Below are positions 46,753 through 60,760 of a DNA stretch of 64,000 bases, one piece after another; the stretch's first letter is position 1; every line of letters begins with the position of its first letter. The position numbers and the translations under genes are program-made. The DNA is from Montifringilla adamsi (taxonomy: Eukaryota; Chordata; Aves; Passeriformes; Passeridae), in the NCBI GenBank assembly GCA_017590115.1, contig JAGGNK010008226.1:6089283-6153282 (forward strand). Reading direction: 5' to 3'. The notes under the pieces are model-generated. The model saw nothing but the letters and a program-made list of their open reading frames with translations. It was not told where the DNA came from and searched no databases.

Positions 46753-48981
46753 CTGACAGCTCAAGGTCTAGAATGTGTCTGAATTTCCTCTTTGGTTTAA
46801 TTGTTTATATGACAAGGTTTACTTCATAATACTTCATAAAAGGAAAAGTATATCATAGACTTACAAGATTTAATTTAAGGTAAATGCTTAATTTAACATT
46901 CTTATAAATAAAAAATGGAGCAGTAGGAATAAAAAGGTGTAAAATGAGCAAACTGTAGAACTGCTTATTTGAAGTGTTGAGACATAATGATCTAATGAGC
47001 TGAGCAGTGGACAGTGAGCCAGAAACCTTCAATAGATATTCCTGATTAGACCTAGCTTGAGACTGTTGTCTCAAGCAAGTTATTAATCTCATCTGAGGTT
47101 GTTCAGTTCTCTGCCTGACAGTGCTTAAAAGATCCAAATTTGTTGTGTTTCTGTTATTTGACTTTATGCCCCATTTCACATCGCCACTATTCTCAGCCTC
47201 AAAAGAACAGAAAATAGAATGGGTTGGATCTTCAGCTGGCACTTTCAGCCAAGCACAGCCTAAGCATGATGCAGTTCTCTCTCCTGTTCCCAGGTCTGGG
47301 ATCATCCTGTTGGTACTTTCACCAAGCCTCATGGTCGGGAGAACTCATCCATGCAGGGCAATGGCACACTGGGTTTGGAGCTGAATTGTGCCAGGTCTAT
47401 GTCCTACACCAAGGCTTGCCATTCACAGACAGTCATTTAGGGACAGGAGTCCCAAAAAACCCCAAATGCTTTGAATGAATGTTCATTACCATCTTCCCAG
47501 TCACCACTGGAAATCTCAGCTGGGCAGTGATTGATGTTCATGAAGAACAGTGGGGAAATAAAAAAATCCAGAGAGGAGGAACACAGCAAGCAGAGCACAA
47601 GCAGGAACAAAATGAAGATGAGGTTGTTAATGTGAAGATCAGCAGCTCTCAGGAGGCGTGTGCCAGCCTGCATCTCTCTCCTCTCAATCGCAGGTTACTT
47701 GCACTGGTAGGGGTTTGGTGGGAGTTGGAAGACAGAGATGCTGCCAAGCAGCTGCTTGGCAATGCCTTGCCGCTGTGGGGCAGAAGGGCTGCCTGTCCCA
47801 CTGTTGTCCCAAATTCAGCAGGGAATGGGGGCTGTGATCTGCAGCCACCCCAGACGCTGCAGCTCACCAAACCTCAGCCTGTGTGGAGCTGCTGCCCACC
47901 AAGCACCTTTCAGCACCTGCTCCACAGGTTGCCAACCCTCCTGCTAAAGGGCCAAAAAGCAGATTTGATGGTCAAATCACCAAAGCAATGATAAAAACAA
48001 TTTAAAAAATCCTCCCTCCAACAACAAAGTCAAAGAAAATACACATTTCCCCTATACATTCAGAAAGAAAAATAAATTAATTTTCTAAGATGCACAAAAC
48101 TGAAGATGCCCAGCTGTGTGCAGAGGATTTCTAAGGAGGGTCCCTGATCACTACCTGTGAGGATGGGAGAGAGTTGCAGAAGCAGCTGGAGGGTGAAGGA
48201 AAAGCTATCTGGACCCTAAAGCTTTTCCTTTTGCTTTTCCTTTGAGAGAATAAAACACAGACTTACACAGCCAGAAGTTATTTTTAAATTTCCTGATTCT
48301 ATATTAAGAAGAATAAACCGAACACTACAAACAAAGCAACGTGAGTTCTTTTATTCCCAATAAACAATGGGATTTATATTTAAGTGCGTGTATGAATCCT
48401 ACACCTCAGGTCACAATTTAATCTCTCTTTAATTTAATGCCCAATTTAATCTCAATACGACAGCTAACAATTAAGAGAATGCATGTGGAGCCACTTAGGG
48501 TTTGATTGTATTGGCCGTGTATTGACGGCGGATACGGGACTGTTTTCCCGTAGATCATAAAACTTCAGAGCAAAAGATTGCACACTTCAGAGAAATATCT
48601 CCTGTTCTCAGCAGCTTTCAGGATTAGGACTTTAATGAGCCATGACTGGCTCATACCCATGCATGTGTTGCAAAACCCCTGTAGTTTTAATAACCTACTT
48701 AATTAGCTGAATGTTCCGTAGTGGACATTTTCAATGCGGTACTTTAGGTACGACACACTCTTTCCTACACTTAAATCTCGGTCCAAAAAATGGAGTTTGT
48801 CATAAAACTTTTGCACAAAGTGATCTTCCACAAGCTTTGTCCTTTTATGCCATACTCTAAGCATGGGTCAGAGGGCCCAAACCTCAGTGAGCACCATCCA
48901 GCCTTTGGCAGAATGTGGGAGCAGCTTGCTGGGCTCAGACTTCCAGTCCATCACTTAGGGGCTCTGCTTGCTTCTCGAAGC

Positions 48982-49362
48982 TGTTCTGCCTGGTGAACAG
49001 AAGGCTCTGGGGACACCTTATAACAGCCTTCCAATACCTAAAGAGAGCTTGCAAAAAGGCTGGAGAGGGACACTGGACAAGGGCATGGAGTGACAGGACA
49101 AGGAGGAATGACTTTAGGCTGAAGGAAAGAAGGTTTAGATTAGATATTAGTAACAAATTCTTCCCTGTGAGGGTGGTGAGGCCCTGGCACAGGGTGCCCA
49201 GAGAGGTTGTGGACTCCCCATCCCTGGAAGCATCCAAGGCCACTTGGATGGAGCTTGGAGCAACCTGGGATAGTGGAAGATGTTGGTGGCCAAGGCGGGA
49301 CAGTGGAATGAGAAGAGCTTTAAGGTTCTTTTCAACCCAAACTAGTCTGTGGTTCTGTGAAA
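48982..49362 (+). mobile_element. CR1 LINE with ORF2 C-terminus and 3' UTR
   Basis: The plus frame still reads as CR1 ORF2 C-terminus: RRLWGHLITAFQYLKRACKK, then SDRTRRNDFRLKERRFRLDI and a VVRPWHRVPREVVDSPSLE block. After that come the 3' UTR (atggagcttggagcaacctg, aaggttcttttcaacccaaa) and the tail (tctgtggttctgtgaaat). Upstream ORF2 is missing, so it is a 5'-truncated insertion. The frame is open in the remaining part, and an upstream ATG in flanking DNA makes it look like a 200-codon gene. It is one of the better preserved coding tails in the window. Confidence 0.95.
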
Positions 49363-51648
49363 TGCACCAGTCCCAAAAGTACAGGATAATGCAACAGATA
49401 AGGAGAAAGTTCTCACTCAGGTCATGCATTGTGGAGATGCAGAAGTCCCACTTTGTACAAAAGCAAGGATGGGCTGTGCTCTGTGTTAGCCACATTCACA
49501 GATTTCTATCAGTTTAAATGTTTCATAGATTTAAATCCATGCATGTGCCTCACACAGGCCACAGCAGCAGGATTATTTCTAACACACAACTTTGCCTAGA
49601 CCTTATTTGTCATGTTCCAGCATTCCTCAGTACAAACCTTAAAACTAAAATAAAATTACACTGTGTTTTAAAAAATCACACCCCAAGTGATTTTATATAG
49701 TAAACTATTTATTTTAAAACAAGATTAAATATTGCGCCTCACTGAAATATTCTCTCTTAGCAGAGAGCACTCAGATGGAAAATTTCATACATTTCAACTG
49801 ATTTTTTGCCTGAATGGTTTTCACATATTTTTCGAAAACCTGGTTGTGTCAAATGATTTATTCTCCTCTAACAATACGGTGCAAGCAGCTCGGAAGATGC
49901 AAGTGCTGAAATGGTTGACGGCAGTTGGCCAATTAAGTACTCTCCAGTATTCTGATTTTTTTTTTTTTGTGCTTTGCACATACTAATCCTTTTCTTAATG
50001 TATTGAGGTTCTATCCAGCAGAAAGAATGAGCTAACTGCAAGGCATGCCACATGAGGAGTGGGGAAATGTACGGCGACACGCTCGTATCCAGGGGAGGTT
50101 TAGCCAAGTGTGAAGTGGAAAACACAGAAGGGAAGGGAAGGGAAGGGAAGCTTCCCTGGCAGCACATCACTGGAGGAGGTGATAACGGTGCTGCCTGTGC
50201 CAGGCAGAGCCAGGCAGCTTCGAACAGCACAGCTCGGCTCGTTCCAGGCTCCTCAGGCTGCTTCTGGTGCCTCACAGCCCCTCATGAGCTCTTGGGTACC
50301 ATGAGCACACAAACCTCTTCTTCAGAATGTGATGAACTGTTCTCTCTTCTATTACAAAGTGGTAGGAAAGACATGGCTTTAAATACTGTACACAACTTGG
50401 AAGAAGTGACACAGTACGTAAGCAGTGATGGCAAGAGAATTTTGTCTCCTAAAAGACAGCACACTGTCAACTGAAAGGAAAAAAAAATTAGTTTTATTTT
50501 TAGTGGATTTTTTGTCAAAAATTTAGATTTGTTTTACTAAAATAAAATCAACTTTTCAAGTTTTCAGAAAGCTTTCCATTGAATCACATTCTGCTTTCCC
50601 TGCAGTCTTTTCTTCCACCTTACTGACTATCAAGTAACTCCCAAAATGTTTCTTAGGTTTCTGGGGAGGAAAACCCCTAAAATTTCAATTGTAAAAATCT
50701 AAACTCATATTTCAGAACCTTCCCAACTGCTGTCCTACTCAAATTCCTCATTAGAGAGGAGACACAAACACTTGTCAAGTGCAGTGAAGACACAAGATAT
50801 CTGAAGGCCAGTGAGGAAGACAAAATGCTGCGAAGAATTCTGAAGTGATTTACAGCCCAGACCAAATTTATTTATTGCAGATTACTTTGTCTAATCCTTC
50901 TCCTGCTGAAGTTATCTCTGCCTTCAGCATCGGGTGTCGATGACAGAAGTATTACCACTACACATCAAAACATTGCTATAATTTCTCTCACAGATCTATA
51001 CCAGTCACAACAGGTTGCAGTGATTTTTGCAGATAAAAAACTGCAAGAAAACTGTTTTTTTTCTTGTTAGCCAGCTGGAGTTAAAACAAGCGACAGAATG
51101 AGCAGACACTCCTGGCAGTTTCAATGAGAGGCTCTTAATTACAAGTCACAAGAGTAGGGGTCATCTCCTCTGAGGACATTTGAATGCCTCCCTCTGGGTT
51201 ACACTATTACAAGAAAATGTGTTTGTCTATTTAGAACTCCAGAAAAATAAATAAATTGAGTCAGCAAACAGGTTTTTCAAGGTATGAATTTTGGAAGTTA
51301 CATTTTAGGAAAAGTCTGAGTTGCAGCTAGTCTGTGTAAAAATGAAGATATTAGCATTTAAGGATTATATCTTGAAATGCTACACATAAAACAATGCCAC
51401 TCTGCTGTAGACATGGGTGCTGATGCTCCTACGGGGAATGGCTTTGGCCATCTCCAGAGGCTCTGCTCATTCCCACAGAGAGCTGGAGGGTGGGCTGAGT
51501 GAAAGCCTTGCTGGGATTCTCTCCTTCCACAATCTCATCCCATTTCCAAAGAGAACCAACATTGCCAGCATTTCTGATGGACTCAGAGCACTTCACCAGC
51601 TTTTAGCCTGGTCCTTCTCTGAGCTGTAACTCTCAAAAGAGGGTTTTT
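49363..51648. other. Non-coding stretch, nothing recognised
   Basis: Unique DNA with short frames only. It contains a 12-T run near 49960 and the (GGAAG) repeat listed separately. Confidence 0.45.
50127..50150. repeat. (GGAAG)n short pentanucleotide repeat
   Basis: Four to five GAAGG units, ending in a small palindrome gggaagcttccc at 50145-50156. Confidence 0.9.
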
Positions 51649-51982
51649 CTGCCTGGGGAAGAGAAGGCTCCAGGGAGACCTCAGTGCAGCCTTTCAGTAT
51701 TTACAGGGTCCTAGAAGAAAGATGAGGACAAACTTTTTGGGACAGCTTGTTGTGACAGGGCAAGGGGGAATGGTTTTAAACTGAAGGAGGGTTGATTTTG
51801 ATTAGATCAAGGTTTTTTTCAGGGTGGTAAAACACCAGCACAGGCTGCCCAGAGAGGTGGTGGATGCCCCGTTCCTGGAAACACCCGAGGTCAGATTGGA
51901 TGGGGCTCTGGACAACCTGCTGTAGTGGAGGGGGGATTGGGGTACCTGAGCTTTGAAGATCCCTTCCAACCCAAACCATGAA
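51649..51982 (+). mobile_element. CR1 LINE with ORF2 C-terminus and 3' end
   Basis: Starts with 'gcctggggaagagaaggctc' and 'cagggagacctcagtgcagc', the usual ORF2 tail region. It then shows 'acagggcaagggggaatgg', 'caggctgcccagagaggtgg', 'ttggatggggctctggacaa' and 'gatcccttccaacccaaacc'. The ORF2 remnant has stops, for example after 'GS' near 51714. The terminal 8-bp tail is missing or decayed after 'ccatgaaaa'. This type has a longer 3' UTR spacing than the copy at 48982. Confidence 0.92.
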
Positions 51983-54900
51983 AAATGAGAATAACCACTC
52001 CAGCACTGAGGCTCGACTGCAGTCGGAGTGAGGGCAGCACTGGGAGAAAGCCAGGAGATCTTTGTGGGAATGCTGTCAAGAGCAAGGAGGACAAGCTTTG
52101 TGCTCAGGAGTCCAAATAAGAGCTGGGTATAAAGTTCCTGAAAATAGATTTTCAACAATTTCACTCATTTTCTCCTGCTTTTGAACTGTTCACTTTCATC
52201 TCCAGCGTATTCCTCACTCAATCTGCCATTGGCTTGGTAGACCAACACATGGTCCCTACTTCTGGGTACAGATTTATTAGGATTGCAACTTTGTCTGAGC
52301 AACATGATATATGCTACTAAATAAAGGAGATATTACAAATACAGGCCTTGGATATCAAGCATCACACTGTCCTCCTTTGTGAAAACAATTCAGCCAAAAT
52401 TACATATATGGAAAAAACCAGAGTTAGTCAGGATGATTTATTAATTGTACATAACATGCCTGAAGGCAGATTGGGAATGGAATTCAGATGGATGGACACA
52501 GAGGAGGATTAGGCCAATAATGGCAAGGCACACTGCAACTTCTTAGTCACAAATGCTCTCATCACATGAAATTATTTTCACAGATGATATTTATGCTACA
52601 GCAGGAACTGCCCTACAGTTCCTCTCTTAAACATTACAGAAACTGAAATGCCATTGTGATAAAACTTTTATGCTTACCAGAGCGTTTCTGCAAGTCTCTT
52701 TCATATCAAAATTTGACAACCAAGCACTTTATTGCAAAGTCTGACAGGTGCTCAACTCATTTAATTGGGAAACTTGCTCTTTGCTTAAGTTCTGCCACAT
52801 CAGGAGTAGATGGGACCCTTTCCATATTAAAAAGGAAAACAAGAAAGGAGCTTAAAAAGTGTGGAAAATTGCACAAGAGACTACTCTTGTTACCTGAAAA
52901 CAAATCTTGGGGTTTCTTCTGAGTGATTTAAATTTTCTGTCATAGGACTTACTTTAGCTCATAATTTATAAATACTGGGCAGAAATGTTCTGCACTGGTC
53001 TGGCTTGCCCATTAACTGGCCTTGGTGATATTTCTTGCATTTTCCCTGCACTGGCCATTGTCACAGAGAGGCTGCTGCAATAATCTGGCCATGCTCTGAT
53101 TCACCAAGAAAAGCCAAGAAAATGCTCTCCCTCAAAGGGGAAGGACAGAGTGGAGGAGCAAGGATTGGTAGGAGAGCCACGAGTGGCTTGGAAAAGATTT
53201 TAAATTTGTAAATAACAGGAGATCCCAATCCCATTCCCAAATGCACAAGTGGCCCTGGAAGTCATAATTAAGGAAATCCCACATTAAAGCCCCTCACCCC
53301 TCTCAGGTGAGGTTTACACCGACCTGTGAACCTCAAAGGGCCAATGCAGCACAGCCAGCTCCTGCTCCAAAGAACCTTCTGCCAACAGGAATAAGGCAAG
53401 GGCAAAGAGGAGTTTCACACCAGTAATTCAACCTGAAAGGAAATCCACATCTGATCCTCCCAGGTGCACGTGCTGCCCTGTTTCCTTGCAATTCCCCTTT
53501 TTGGTGAGGCAGAGGTGGGAGAAAGGCTACAGATGCTGTCAGACAAAGAGCTGGTCCCCGTCACTGCTGCAGATGGTGGAAGCAGAATCCTTTTTCTTTT
53601 CACACTATCAATTAGGCAATGTTGCCAAACCCACATCAGCTTCTCAGTCAAACATTTCATTTCTCAGCAGTCTGTGTGAAGTTTGAGAGCTACAGTATGT
53701 TCTGCCAGCGGCCTCCAGAAAGCTGCTTTGCATTGTTTTGCTTAAATGGCTACAAAAGTGCTGTCAAAGAGACACTGTCAACTGCAGCTTTTGTGTTTAT
53801 GTCTTCTTTACTTTAAAAAAAAAAGAGAAAGAAAAAAGAAAAAAGAAACAAAACCTTGTGGAGTTGAAAGAACTGATTTCTGCTTGTTTTATCGGTCCTT
53901 TTTACATTCCTTTGGCAGACACTGGATTTTCCTCTCCGCTATTCACAGTGCAAGCATATTCAATATTGAATAGACCTTTTTGACAGTTTTTGAACCTGTT
54001 CCATCAGATTCCAAATGCACTGATTCATGGGGATTTGTAAAGTTCCTAAAACATTAAAAAAAAGTCTACCCTGACTCAAGAATTGTTTTACATCAGGATA
54101 ATTTAAAACTTCTGCTCCTTCATATGTATAATTTCTCAGAGCCAGAAAGAAACACTTTCACAACAGATTTGTCTGCCTTGTGCACTGAGAGGGACACAAC
54201 AGCACACACTCACTGCCTAGAAGTCAAGAAATCTAATTATCTAATATTTTAAAGGCTCTGCCTTTGTCTTTCAACACCTAAATGGGGGTAAAATGATGGT
54301 CTTGGAAAGAATAGGCCACTGATTCTCATATTTTAATGAGTATCAGTGAGAAACAATCACTGGACACATTCAAACACAAACTTCATTTCACTGCTATGGT
54401 TGTAGATTTTTTTATTCACTGAACACTCTCATATTTTGAGTTTCCCAGCAACCTGGGTGTGTTTTTTTCCTCAAGTATCCCCTTCATTCCCCTAATGCTG
54501 CTTCTCTAACAACACCATGGCAGCAATACTGATTGTAGTTTAAAACTGCTCCCATTTTCTTACTTCAGGGGTATTTCCAGCCTGATCCTCACTTTGGAGA
54601 AGCAGATGTGAATCGGTGTAAATTAATAAATGACAATAGTGATGATTACAGTAATGTGTTATGAGCTATTCTCAGCTGCTCCCAGACTCATGGAGTGGTG
54701 GTTACATTTTCTATTCCATGACCAGCATAAAGGAAATAAATAAAACAGTGGTTCTCAATTTGTTGTCCACAGATTCACTGGAGTAATTCCCACATAAAGC
54801 AGTGAAGCCTACGGTCACTGAGTGCAAATTCAATACACAAGAGCCCACATGTTCTAGTGGAAATTTTTTTGGTAGCCCACAAACAAAAAAAGGATGAAAA

Positions 54901-55683
54901 CCACTGAGGACTGAAGCACATACAAATAGAGCATTAGATCTCTCACATATGTCCTCTTGGGGAAAAACTCCCACAGAAAGCACCAGGAATTAAATCTATA
55001 GAAATGTAATACAGCTCTATGGAATTTCCTCTGAAGGCCTATAGAATTTCGTACAGCAGGGAGTCCTTTTCAGAGCCCTTTTTTTTTTCAGACAACTCAC
55101 AGAAGGATATAATTCTAATGAATGGGATTTTAAAAAAAAAGTAATAGATTGACAATAATCTTCTATTAAATTATTTCCCATAGAAGTATTGACAGCAATA
55201 GCTATTAACATTATTTTATAAAACTGGAGAGATATATTGATTAGTGGAGCCATTGTCCTGACACAGAGAACTCAGGCGATTTATGTTGCTATTCATTGTT
55301 AGGCAAAGGGGTTTGTTCTTTTTCTTTTTTTCTAAACATCTGGAGCCCCACGAATAATTATTTTAATTAAAATAAGAGACTATTTTATCTGCTCTCCTTG
55401 ACAAGAACTTTGCCTCATGCTACCTGGAAAATCCACTACTGCCACCTTGTAAATACTTTTCATGTATTTTTTGTGATTTAAGATGCAATTTCCCCTGGGG
55501 ATTCCCAGCTCTTGGACTTTGCCTGAGCATCTCCAGGTCACCCAGGGAGAAGCAGGCAGTGCAGCAGGGCTGGGTTTGGATTGGTATGGACAAGGGATTG
55601 GTTCCATGGCAGAGGCAAGCCTGGGGACAGCAGAGCTCCTTGCAGTGAGTGAGGCAGGGACATCCAAGCTGTAAAAAGAGAAG
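51983..55683. other. Long non-coding stretch
   Basis: No gene or CR1 recognised. The interval includes the A-rich tract at 53814-53856. Plus frames at 53464-53983 are short and compositional. Confidence 0.5.
53814..53856 (+). repeat. A-rich tract, AAAAAG-type
   Basis: Runs of A broken by single G residues, then AAACAAAA. Possible retroposon tail on the plus strand, with no recognisable body upstream. Confidence 0.9.
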
Positions 55684-55960
55684 GAATCATGGAATTACAC
55701 AGTCATTTAAATTGGAAAAGCCCTGTAAGATCATCGAGTCCAATTCTGCCAGCACTGCCAGGGCCACCACTGACCTATGTCCCCAAGTGCCACATCCACA
55801 CAGATTTTAAATCCCTCCAGGGATGGGGACTCCAGCACTGCTCTGTGGAGCTGTGCCAGGGCTGGATAAACTTTTGGGTGAAGCAATTTTCCCAAAATCC
55901 AACCTAAGCCTCCCCTGGCACATTTCCTCTTGTCCTTTCCCTTTTTCCCAGGCAGAAGAG
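55684..55960 (-). mobile_element. CR1 LINE, 5'-truncated, minus strand
   Basis: The plus strand starts 'aatcatggaattacacagtc', then 'ttggaaaagccctgtaagat', 'catcgagtccaattctgcca', 'aagtgccacatccacacaga', 'ccctccagggatggggactc' and 'ccaaaatccaacctaagcct'. This is a CR1 3' end read backward, of the 'gatcatcgagtccaa' subfamily, with a longer preserved 3' part. A sister of this type lies at 60595-60760. Confidence 0.94.
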
Positions 55961-58900
55961 CCCAACCCCACCTGGCTGCCCCCTCCTGTCAGGTTTGCTT
56001 GTCCTAAGGAGTCAGTGACAAAGGAAAGGGGGAGAAGAGATGAGGCTTTGGAAATTCCTCCTGTCCCAGCTTTCTCCCTTTCCAGTTACAAAGGGGAGGA
56101 AAAAACCTAATGAAACCAACCTTACATGCAGGGGTGTGTGAACTGAATAAAATATCCTGCAGAAATTATTGAGTCTATTTGGATTTGACTATTTTCTCTA
56201 GATCCTCATTAGTTTTATCATAGATTCATCTCTAATCTTTCCCACAGTGAGGTGGCAAAGTCAGATTTGCAAGGATCTATCAGACAAAAGCAAAAAGTCA
56301 CGGAAGGAAAAGCTGTTTCTTCCTTTGATGATGCAATTATCTGGAAAGAATATTTTTTTACATTTTACTTCTTGTTTTCTCCTCAAGTGTCTTTCATTTT
56401 GTCTTCTTTTCCCTCATTCACCTGAATACTGGCTAAATACAGGGAAGCAAAAGACTGAATTCTACCAAATTTGGGGACTCAACCTCACAGGAGCCCAAGC
56501 CTGATTTTTTTTTTTTTCCCAAAGAAAAATGTGCTCTCCATGCTAAATCCTAGCCCCACTGAAGTCAGTGGCAAAATTCCTAACGCCTTCCTCCCCTGGG
56601 AGCAGGATTTGGCCCAGCAGGGATGGACAGTAGCTAAGCCCACCACCTCCAATCCCTGGAGATCTTCCCAAGGCAGCAGTAATCAAAATAATTCATTTGC
56701 AGTTCTAAGCCTTTGATGCATGACTGCTGAGAAAGAAGATTTGTGAAAGCTGTGACAAACTTACACCTCAGCTTTCAGAAAAGGAGAAAAAAATCTGTTA
56801 CTGGAAAATTTGCCAATTTTTCCCCTCTAGCCCTTAATGCAGAGCAATCCATTTGACCATATAATTATTACTTAAAGGAAAGGAGTTGGTAAAAGAAGCG
56901 TAATTTATGAGGGTGAACAAGGAAACAGATGAGATATATGGAAGAAATGTTAGCAGAAAAATACAAAAATAAGAGAAACAATGTTGCACAATGCTGTCAG
57001 ACCTAAATCAAAGTCAGAAGGGAAAAATGAGACGCTCGTGTACACAGATTATGCCACCATCAGTTTTTGCTGGAGAAGGAAGAACCTTGGCAATCAAGAT
57101 TATCTGATAATTACCTTTCTTAATGCATTAAATTCACTCAGCTTCACCTTCAGGCACAAGCTGAAGAAAATAATGACACACATCCTCATGGTTAATGGTT
57201 AAACCCTATTTCCAAGAAATCTATTACATGTGGTGTCACCTAGAAAGCCACACAATAAAGCATCTTTAAAGGAAGCACTGATAGAAAAGGATGGGGTTTG
57301 GAAACATAAATAGCAGTTGTTTGCAGCAAAACATTTTAACGTGCAGGCTTTAGTAATACTAATACTAATGAAAGTTTGATTGTCCTTGTTAATTAGCTCC
57401 CCGCCCTCCTTTGTCAGCTGCAGAACAAACCTTCTCCTGCCAGCATCTCAGGATGCATTAGACATCATTAAACATCATTTTTAAACGAACATTTCATTTA
57501 AAAGAGATTAATTTTCAAAGTATGGCAGTGCTAGAAAACGAATCTGTACAATGATACAGCTGCTGAAGAACACCTCCACCTTCTAATCCCCCAGTATTTA
57601 TGGGCAGATCAGTCCACATGCTGCTACTAATGGGGCTTGGGAGGATATTTGACAATCTTCTGCTCACAAAGGGACTTTGCCAAGTGGCCAACCCCTTTCC
57701 CACAGGATGTACAAATCAGCTCTGGGGCAGCAGAGAGCCAAACACATCATCTACCCAGTCACACAAGCTCTGGAAAGAATAAATTGAACCTGGATCTGCT
57801 TTTCATCCCTTCCTGCACATGAGGACAGGTCCCTCACGGGCAGCACCTCCAAGATGAAGTCCTGGTGGGATGACCCTGGCCTCAGGGGACCAGATGCTCC
57901 ATCCAGCACATTCCCCATGCTGCAGACCCCCCACTCAGCACACTCCTTTTCCAGACCCTATCCTCTGCTATGTCCAAAGGAGTGAGGGATTTTCACCTTA
58001 AAACACTTGGCAGGGTGTTGTTGGGTTGTTCTGGGTGTTTGAGTTAGTCACACCAGACACCTGCAGGAACCAGAATCTTCTGTGGTTCATTGCCATTGTC
58101 ATGGGGTCAGCATGGGAGAAGAAAAATGGACCAGAGCTGTTTTGTAAATATGGAATGAAGCATAATTTTCATGTGAAATTTGGTTGGTCTTACAGAAACC
58201 GACCAGTTTTCTTTTTATGACTAATTTGTTGCTGAAGAAATGGTAATTTCTACTTAAGAACAAGTGAGGTGTCTGTCTGCAGCATGCACAAATTCATGTG
58301 TTTCCAGAAAAACCTGAAAAAGGGTTCTTCCCAACTGGATGCCCTTTATTGCACAGTGGGTTTCCTTTAAAGTCTAAACTAAAACTTTCTGAGACAAAAA
58401 GATCAAGAAATTTTAGGTAATTCTTCTAAAATAGTCTGTGGACCCTCTCATGTCTCCAGCTGCTCCACTGACACACGGAGAAGGAAACCTATCAGTCCCA
58501 TCATGGAACTGCTTTAGTGGCGCATAATGAAATGGAATTTGTCACAGGATTTGGGAAAAGAAATTAGAGCTTACCAGGACAGCTGATTTTCTCCCGTGCT
58601 AATATAACTCTGCTGACTCCCACAGGACTCCTGCCTGTCATGGACCTTAATTTAAGCCAACTCTTCAGCAATGTCCGTGAGTAAAGACAGAAATTTAATA
58701 ACTTTGCTGGAGTCTCAGGAGTTGATGAGATTTCAGAATTATCTTTGGGCGCAATAAATACTAAAATGGAAGCTGAATTGGTTTTCACTTGCTATCATTT
58801 GAAAGTGTTCTTGTTATTTTTTTTCTATGTGGATTGCTTAATTAGAAATACAGGTGCATTCACTGAGCTGTATTTCACTGCTCAACTTAAAAAGCCATTT

Positions 58901-60594
58901 TTAAACTACCGATACAAAGCAAAACTAATATTTGCTGTTTAATTGGTTTTACTAAAAGTCATTTTGAATGAGTCATTTTTAAAATTAATTAATTTTAATT
59001 ATACATTGCAAATATTTATCTGTTAAGTGAGGACCCATAAAATGAATATGAGAAAGGAATAAAGGTGTCACTACAAGGGATGAAATGGGCAGCTGTGTCA
59101 GTTACTAATGATTGGCCATTATAAATAAGATTTTCCCTTCTGTTGAATGACATTATTTTTGATAACTTTTTGTACAGACTAACCATTAAAGCACTTCATG
59201 TATGACTCAGAGTGTAATTTTATTCCATCCAAGTCAGGATCCTGTTTTCCAGGATGAACACCTACACAGCCCCCAGTGCCCCGTGCAGTGGAGGTGAGCA
59301 GCGCTGACAGAGCCGTGTCCCAGACACTTCGTGCTGCACTTGGCAGAGCACAGCTGGGCCCAAGAGAGGCTGTTCATCAGTGCTGCTGTGCAACACTGGG
59401 CAGGGAATGCCCCAGCAGCTCTCCTCGAGCTCTTATGGCTCATGCTGGAGACCAAAAGCACCCACTGCCTGCACCTGACGATCACATATTATCTGCAGAT
59501 GTCATGGCTGTCACCGTCATATTATAGTTTAGTATAGCATTCTTTAATATAATATAGATCATAAAATAATAAATTAGCCTTCTAAGAACATGGAGTCAGA
59601 TGCATAATTTCCTTCCTTCATCAGGGGTCTCTGAAAATACAAGACATGGCATTATTCCTCTCCTGTGCAGGACTCATGGAAAATGCTGTTAAGTCAATCC
59701 TTCAGCTCTCCCAGGTAAAACAGCCACATCTAAACCCTCATTCTGTACACGTTGGTTACTTAAGCAGATTCCCTGGAGTTTACTGTAGGAGAAAAGCAAC
59801 CCAGATTTGGTCATTAAATTTAGATTCTTTTCGCTCATCTTATTCACACAGTCAAAAAAGGTATTTGTATCATTTTGCTTTTCAATGGATGGAATAAAAT
59901 TAGCTGCATAACAAGTGTCCTTGATCATGAATTATATAAAGCAATGCATTTATTTGGAATTCCAAATACACAAAAGAATTAAAGACGGTGAATGAGAAAA
60001 TACACCTGCCAAAAGAAGAAAGGATCCAATTTTCCATGCATAGTACAGACCATATTCCTAAAATGGCTAGAGCAGTATGAAAATATTATTCTAAGGGACA
60101 TATCCTGACAGTCCTTCTGACAGATGCACCTTAATTGTTCACTGACTGAGATTTTAGGTACCTGCACTGGGGTCAGTGGTGGGTTCATCCAATGGAACTG
60201 CTTAATCTTTAATGCAATTAATGGAAACCCTGCAGCACCACAGAGAGAACCCACTCTGTCCCAGGTCTGCATTCCCATCTTCCCAACAGCTATATCCAAA
60301 ATGTAACTGTGCCTCCAGACAGAAATCAAATCCATGGAAGTTCAACATATGCATGTCATGCTTGAGGTGAGACCAGAGGTTCATCTCAGGTGCCTCTGTT
60401 CTAGAGTGGCCAGATCAGTGTTTCAATAAATATTTGGAAACAAAGGATTGCTTTGAACACAAGGTTGGTTTTATGGATTTATTAATCCCTTATTGGATTT
60501 CCTTTCCATGAGAAAATGCATTTCTTTCTCTTTGAGTCTATAGGAAGAAATATGAACCTTCAGATGCCATTCTCCACCTTAGAACCAGATCTCA
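55961..60594. other. Long non-coding stretch
   Basis: Unique sequence, strongly AT-rich at 58800-59230 and 59520-59580. No repeat family or gene recognised. Opposed frames at 59234-59537 are compositional. Confidence 0.5.
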
Positions 60595-60760
60595 GAATGA
60601 GAATCATTCACGTTGGAAAAGACCTTTAGGGTCATCAAGGCCAACAGTCAACCCAGCACCACCACCATGGTCACCACTAAACCAAGTCCTCAAGAGCCAT
60701 ATCTCCATGTTTTTTAAACACTTCCAGGGATGGTGACTCCACCACTTCCTCTTCCAGGTT
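60595..60760 (-). mobile_element. CR1 LINE, 5'-truncated, minus strand
   Basis: The plus strand shows 'gagaatcattcacgttggaa', 'aagacctttagggtcatcaa', 'acagtcaacccagcaccacc', 'aaccaagtcctcaagagcca' and 'cttccagggatggtgactcc', the reverse complement of a CR1 3' end. Similarity is lost after about 60760. The copy is moderately diverged. Confidence 0.9.

Larger units (their letters stand above)
41856..48981. other. Long non-coding stretch with several regulatory-looking segments
   Basis: No gene or CR1 is recognised. The 170-codon plus frame at 47479-47991 and the 124-codon frame at 45063-45437 resemble no known protein. Parts at 43500-43640, 44440-44580 and 48480-48780 are non-repetitive and have CpGs and homeodomain- or POU-like words. 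At 44443-44464 there is a dyad (GTGCAGC, eight bases, GCTGCAC). Confidence 0.45.

Noticed and set aside
47479..47991. A 170-codon plus-strand ORF.
   Set aside because: No domain, no recognisable homology, opposed by other open frames in the same interval, and no splice or promoter context. Likely chance.
48915..49517. A 200-codon plus-strand ORF.
   Set aside because: Its middle is the C-terminus of CR1 ORF2, and its end is 3' UTR and flank read through. It is a truncated retroposon.
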